Shown: piece after piece, positions 62,709-64,000 of the stretch
How the letters are laid out: each line of letters begins with the position of its first letter
Numbering within the stretch: position 1 is the stretch's first letter
Source of the DNA: Opitutus sp. GAS368
GTDB taxonomy: Bacteria; Verrucomicrobiota; Verrucomicrobiia; Opitutales; Opitutaceae
Direction of reading: 5' to 3'
Length of the DNA stretch: 64,000 nt
NCBI GenBank assembly: GCA_945903465.1
Contig: CAMDOF010000009.1
Location: 28,381 to 92,380 of the forward strand
Made by a program: the position numbers and the translations under genes
Notes under the pieces: model-generated
The model's database searches: none
What the model was told of the DNA's origin: nothing
What the model saw: only the letters and a program-made list of their open reading frames with translations

Positions 62709-63800
62709 ATGCTGGATCAACCTGCGGGAACTCGCCCCTCGACAAAAAAGCATGGCCGCGGTCTCGAGAGCGTCTCCATGCGTGAGGTCGCCGCACGCGC
62801 GGGTTACTCCCGCTCCGCTGTCTCGTTGGCCTTGCAAGGCCATCCCAGCATACCAGCGACCACCCGCCAGATGATCTTGGACGCCGCCCAGAAACTCGGC
62901 TATCGGAAGAACCCACTCGTCGCCGCTCTGATGCGTTCCCGCCGATCTCGGAAAAGCCAAGATGCCCCACGCGCTCCTCTCGCTTTTCTTACTTCCCATC
63001 CGCCGAATGACTCTTGGCGGCAAGCCGCAACCCACCACCGCTTTCATGCCGCCGCCGTCACCCGCGCTTCGGAGCTCGGCTTTCAGCTTGACGAGTTTTC
63101 GATCGCCAATCCCGCCCTCCGGCCAGACCGCGTGCGCGCTCTCCTCAAGGCACGCGGAATCCATGGTTTATTAATCGCGCCCCTCCCCGGCGGAAACACT
63201 CAGCTCGATTTCGATCTCACCGATTTCGCCGCCGTCGGTCTCGGCTTGAGTGTCCGCGTTCCTGAGATCGATCGCATCGCGGACGATCATTTCTTCAGCA
63301 CCCAACTCGCTTTCGAGCGCGGCCTCGCCCTCGGCTACCGACGAATCGGTCTGGCGCTGGCGGCGGGCGTCAGCCGACGACTGGAAGACCGCTGGTGGTC
63401 GGGCTACCTTCTCGCCCAACAACAAGTCGCCCCCCGCGCCCGCATCCCTGCGCTCATGCCGGAGACCCGGGAAGAAATCCCCGCCAAACTCACGGATTGG
63501 ATTACACGTCACCGAGTGGACGCCGTCATTTTTTCGCTCCGTGCACCAGAACTCATGAAGCGCGCCTCACCCTCGGTCGGACTGATCTCGCTATCCGTCC
63601 TTGATGCCTCCGGTAAAATTGCCGGAATCCGCCAAGATACGTACCGCATCGGGGCCGGCGGCATCGATCTCCTCGTCGGAAAATTGCAACACTGGTCAAC
63701 CGAGGCGAACCAGCCACCCCGCCTTCTGCTCGTGCGCGGCGCGTGGTGCGACGGCGCCAGCGCACCGGGCCCTGGTAAAAACCGCCGCACCTTGGTTTAA
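62709..63800 (+). CDS. LacI-family transcriptional regulator of the PUL
   Basis: A 363-residue protein with a 20-residue N-terminal extension before the helix-turn-helix (SMREVAARAGYSRSAVSLALQGHP) and the hinge G-Y-R-K-N-P-L-V-A-A-L-M-R. The ligand-binding part has RGIHGLLIAPLPG, AVGLGLSV, RIGLALAAGVSRR and DAVIFSLRAPELM. It is divergent from the PUL, so it is the likely regulator, with the palindromes in the intergenic region as possible operators. It is homologous to the LacI at 38206. The effector is probably an oligosaccharide of the PUL substrate. Confidence 0.92.
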   Translation: MLDQPAGTRPSTKKHGRGLESVSMREVAARAGYSRSAVSLALQGHPSIPATTRQMILDAAQKLGYRKNPLVAALMRSRRSRKSQDAPRAPLAFLTSHPPNDSWRQAATHHRFHAAAVTRASELGFQLDEFSIANPALRPDRVRALLKARGIHGLLIAPLPGGNTQLDFDLTDFAAVGLGLSVRVPEIDRIADDHFFSTQLAFERGLALGYRRIGLALAAGVSRRLEDRWWSGYLLAQQQVAPRARIPALMPETREEIPAKLTDWITRHRVDAVIFSLRAPELMKRASPSVGLISLSVLDASGKIAGIRQDTYRIGAGGIDLLVGKLQHWSTEANQPPRLLLVRGAWCDGASAPGPGKNRRTLV

Positions 63801-63841
63801 ATGTAAGCGACCGGTTGGGATCCACCTGAAGGGGGTTTACG

Positions 63842-64000
63842 ATGGATCGTGGGTCGGGTCGTAATGGTCACCACTATGAGAGATGCACTCTGACCGTAGT
63901 GACCAATCTGATCGTGGGCTACGCCGACGATGGGAAGGCAGTCAGACTCGTCGTCGGCGTCCAGTTGCACGGCAGCAGCGGAGCGAGGTCGTCGCGATTG
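63842..64000 (+). CDS. Unknown gene, 5' part only
   Basis: An ATG at 63842 with a strong GAAGGGGG ribosome binding site 7 bases upstream opens a frame of at least 53 codons that runs off the window (MDRGSGRNGHHYERCTLTVVTNLIVGYADDG...). It is the only long frame here; other frames stop within 50 bases. No family is recognised. The good ribosome binding site is unlike most genes of the window. Confidence 0.4.
   Translation, partial: MDRGSGRNGHHYERCTLTVVTNLIVGYADDGKAVRLVVGVQLHGSSGARSSRL

Overview
The window reads as a chromosomal segment of a high-GC, Gram-negative, glycan-degrading member of the Verrucomicrobiota, most likely Opitutaceae. This placement is an inference. It rests on five near-complete or partial TonB-dependent receptors (TBDRs), the four complete ones carrying an E-T/P-V-x-L-x-x-F-x-V segment just after the signal peptide; four Cys-type sulfatases; two LacI regulators sharing a G-Y-R-K-N-P-L-x-A-A-L-M hinge; and weak Shine-Dalgarno usage. 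No rRNA, tRNA or CRISPR array was seen.

Layout. 1-2300: 3' end of a TBDR and debris of a small interrupted gene. 2.3-5.3 kb: a two-gene polysaccharide export pair (Wza-type exporter and BY-tyrosine kinase). 5.5-31.4 kb: mostly housekeeping and stand-alone genes: kdsB, HPr, tatD, M32 carboxypeptidase, an Spx/ArsC-like pair, a secreted endonuclease/phosphatase with an OB-like tail, an ABC ATPase, a CBS-pair protein, a lemA-TPM-TPM operon preceded by a 46-bp tandem repeat, hrpA, a molybdopterin oxidoreductase next to mobA, a DAACS carboxylate symporter, a DUF4239 membrane protein, an Hsp33-like chaperone, a PD-(D/E)XK-like protein, a lysozyme-fold protein and a SNF2 ATPase. 31.5-39.2 kb: an oxidative (Weimberg-type) sugar-acid cluster: SDR dehydrogenase, 2-keto-3-deoxy-pentonate dehydratase (FAH family), 2-oxoglutarate-semialdehyde-type aldehyde dehydrogenase, YjhG-type dehydratase and a LacI regulator, with an IS66 relic between the last two. 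39.2-42.6 kb: a malonate uptake and activation operon (matB-madL-madM) followed by an SGNH hydrolase. 42.8-62.3 kb: a co-directional polysaccharide utilisation locus without SusD: four TBDRs, four sulfatases, one PL6-type lyase and one putative (alpha/alpha)-barrel glycoside hydrolase, with a divergent LacI gene at 62.7 kb. The window ends in a partial unknown gene.

How it fits together. The PUL would import (TBDRs), desulfate (sulfatases) and cleave (PL6 lyase, unsaturated-glucuronyl-hydrolase-like enzyme) a sulfated, uronate-containing glycan. The sugar-acid cluster would feed aldoses through 2-keto-3-deoxy acids to 2-oxoglutarate. The malonate operon would supply malonyl-CoA. Each of the two catabolic blocks has its own LacI-family protein. 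Substrate identities are inferred from family membership only.
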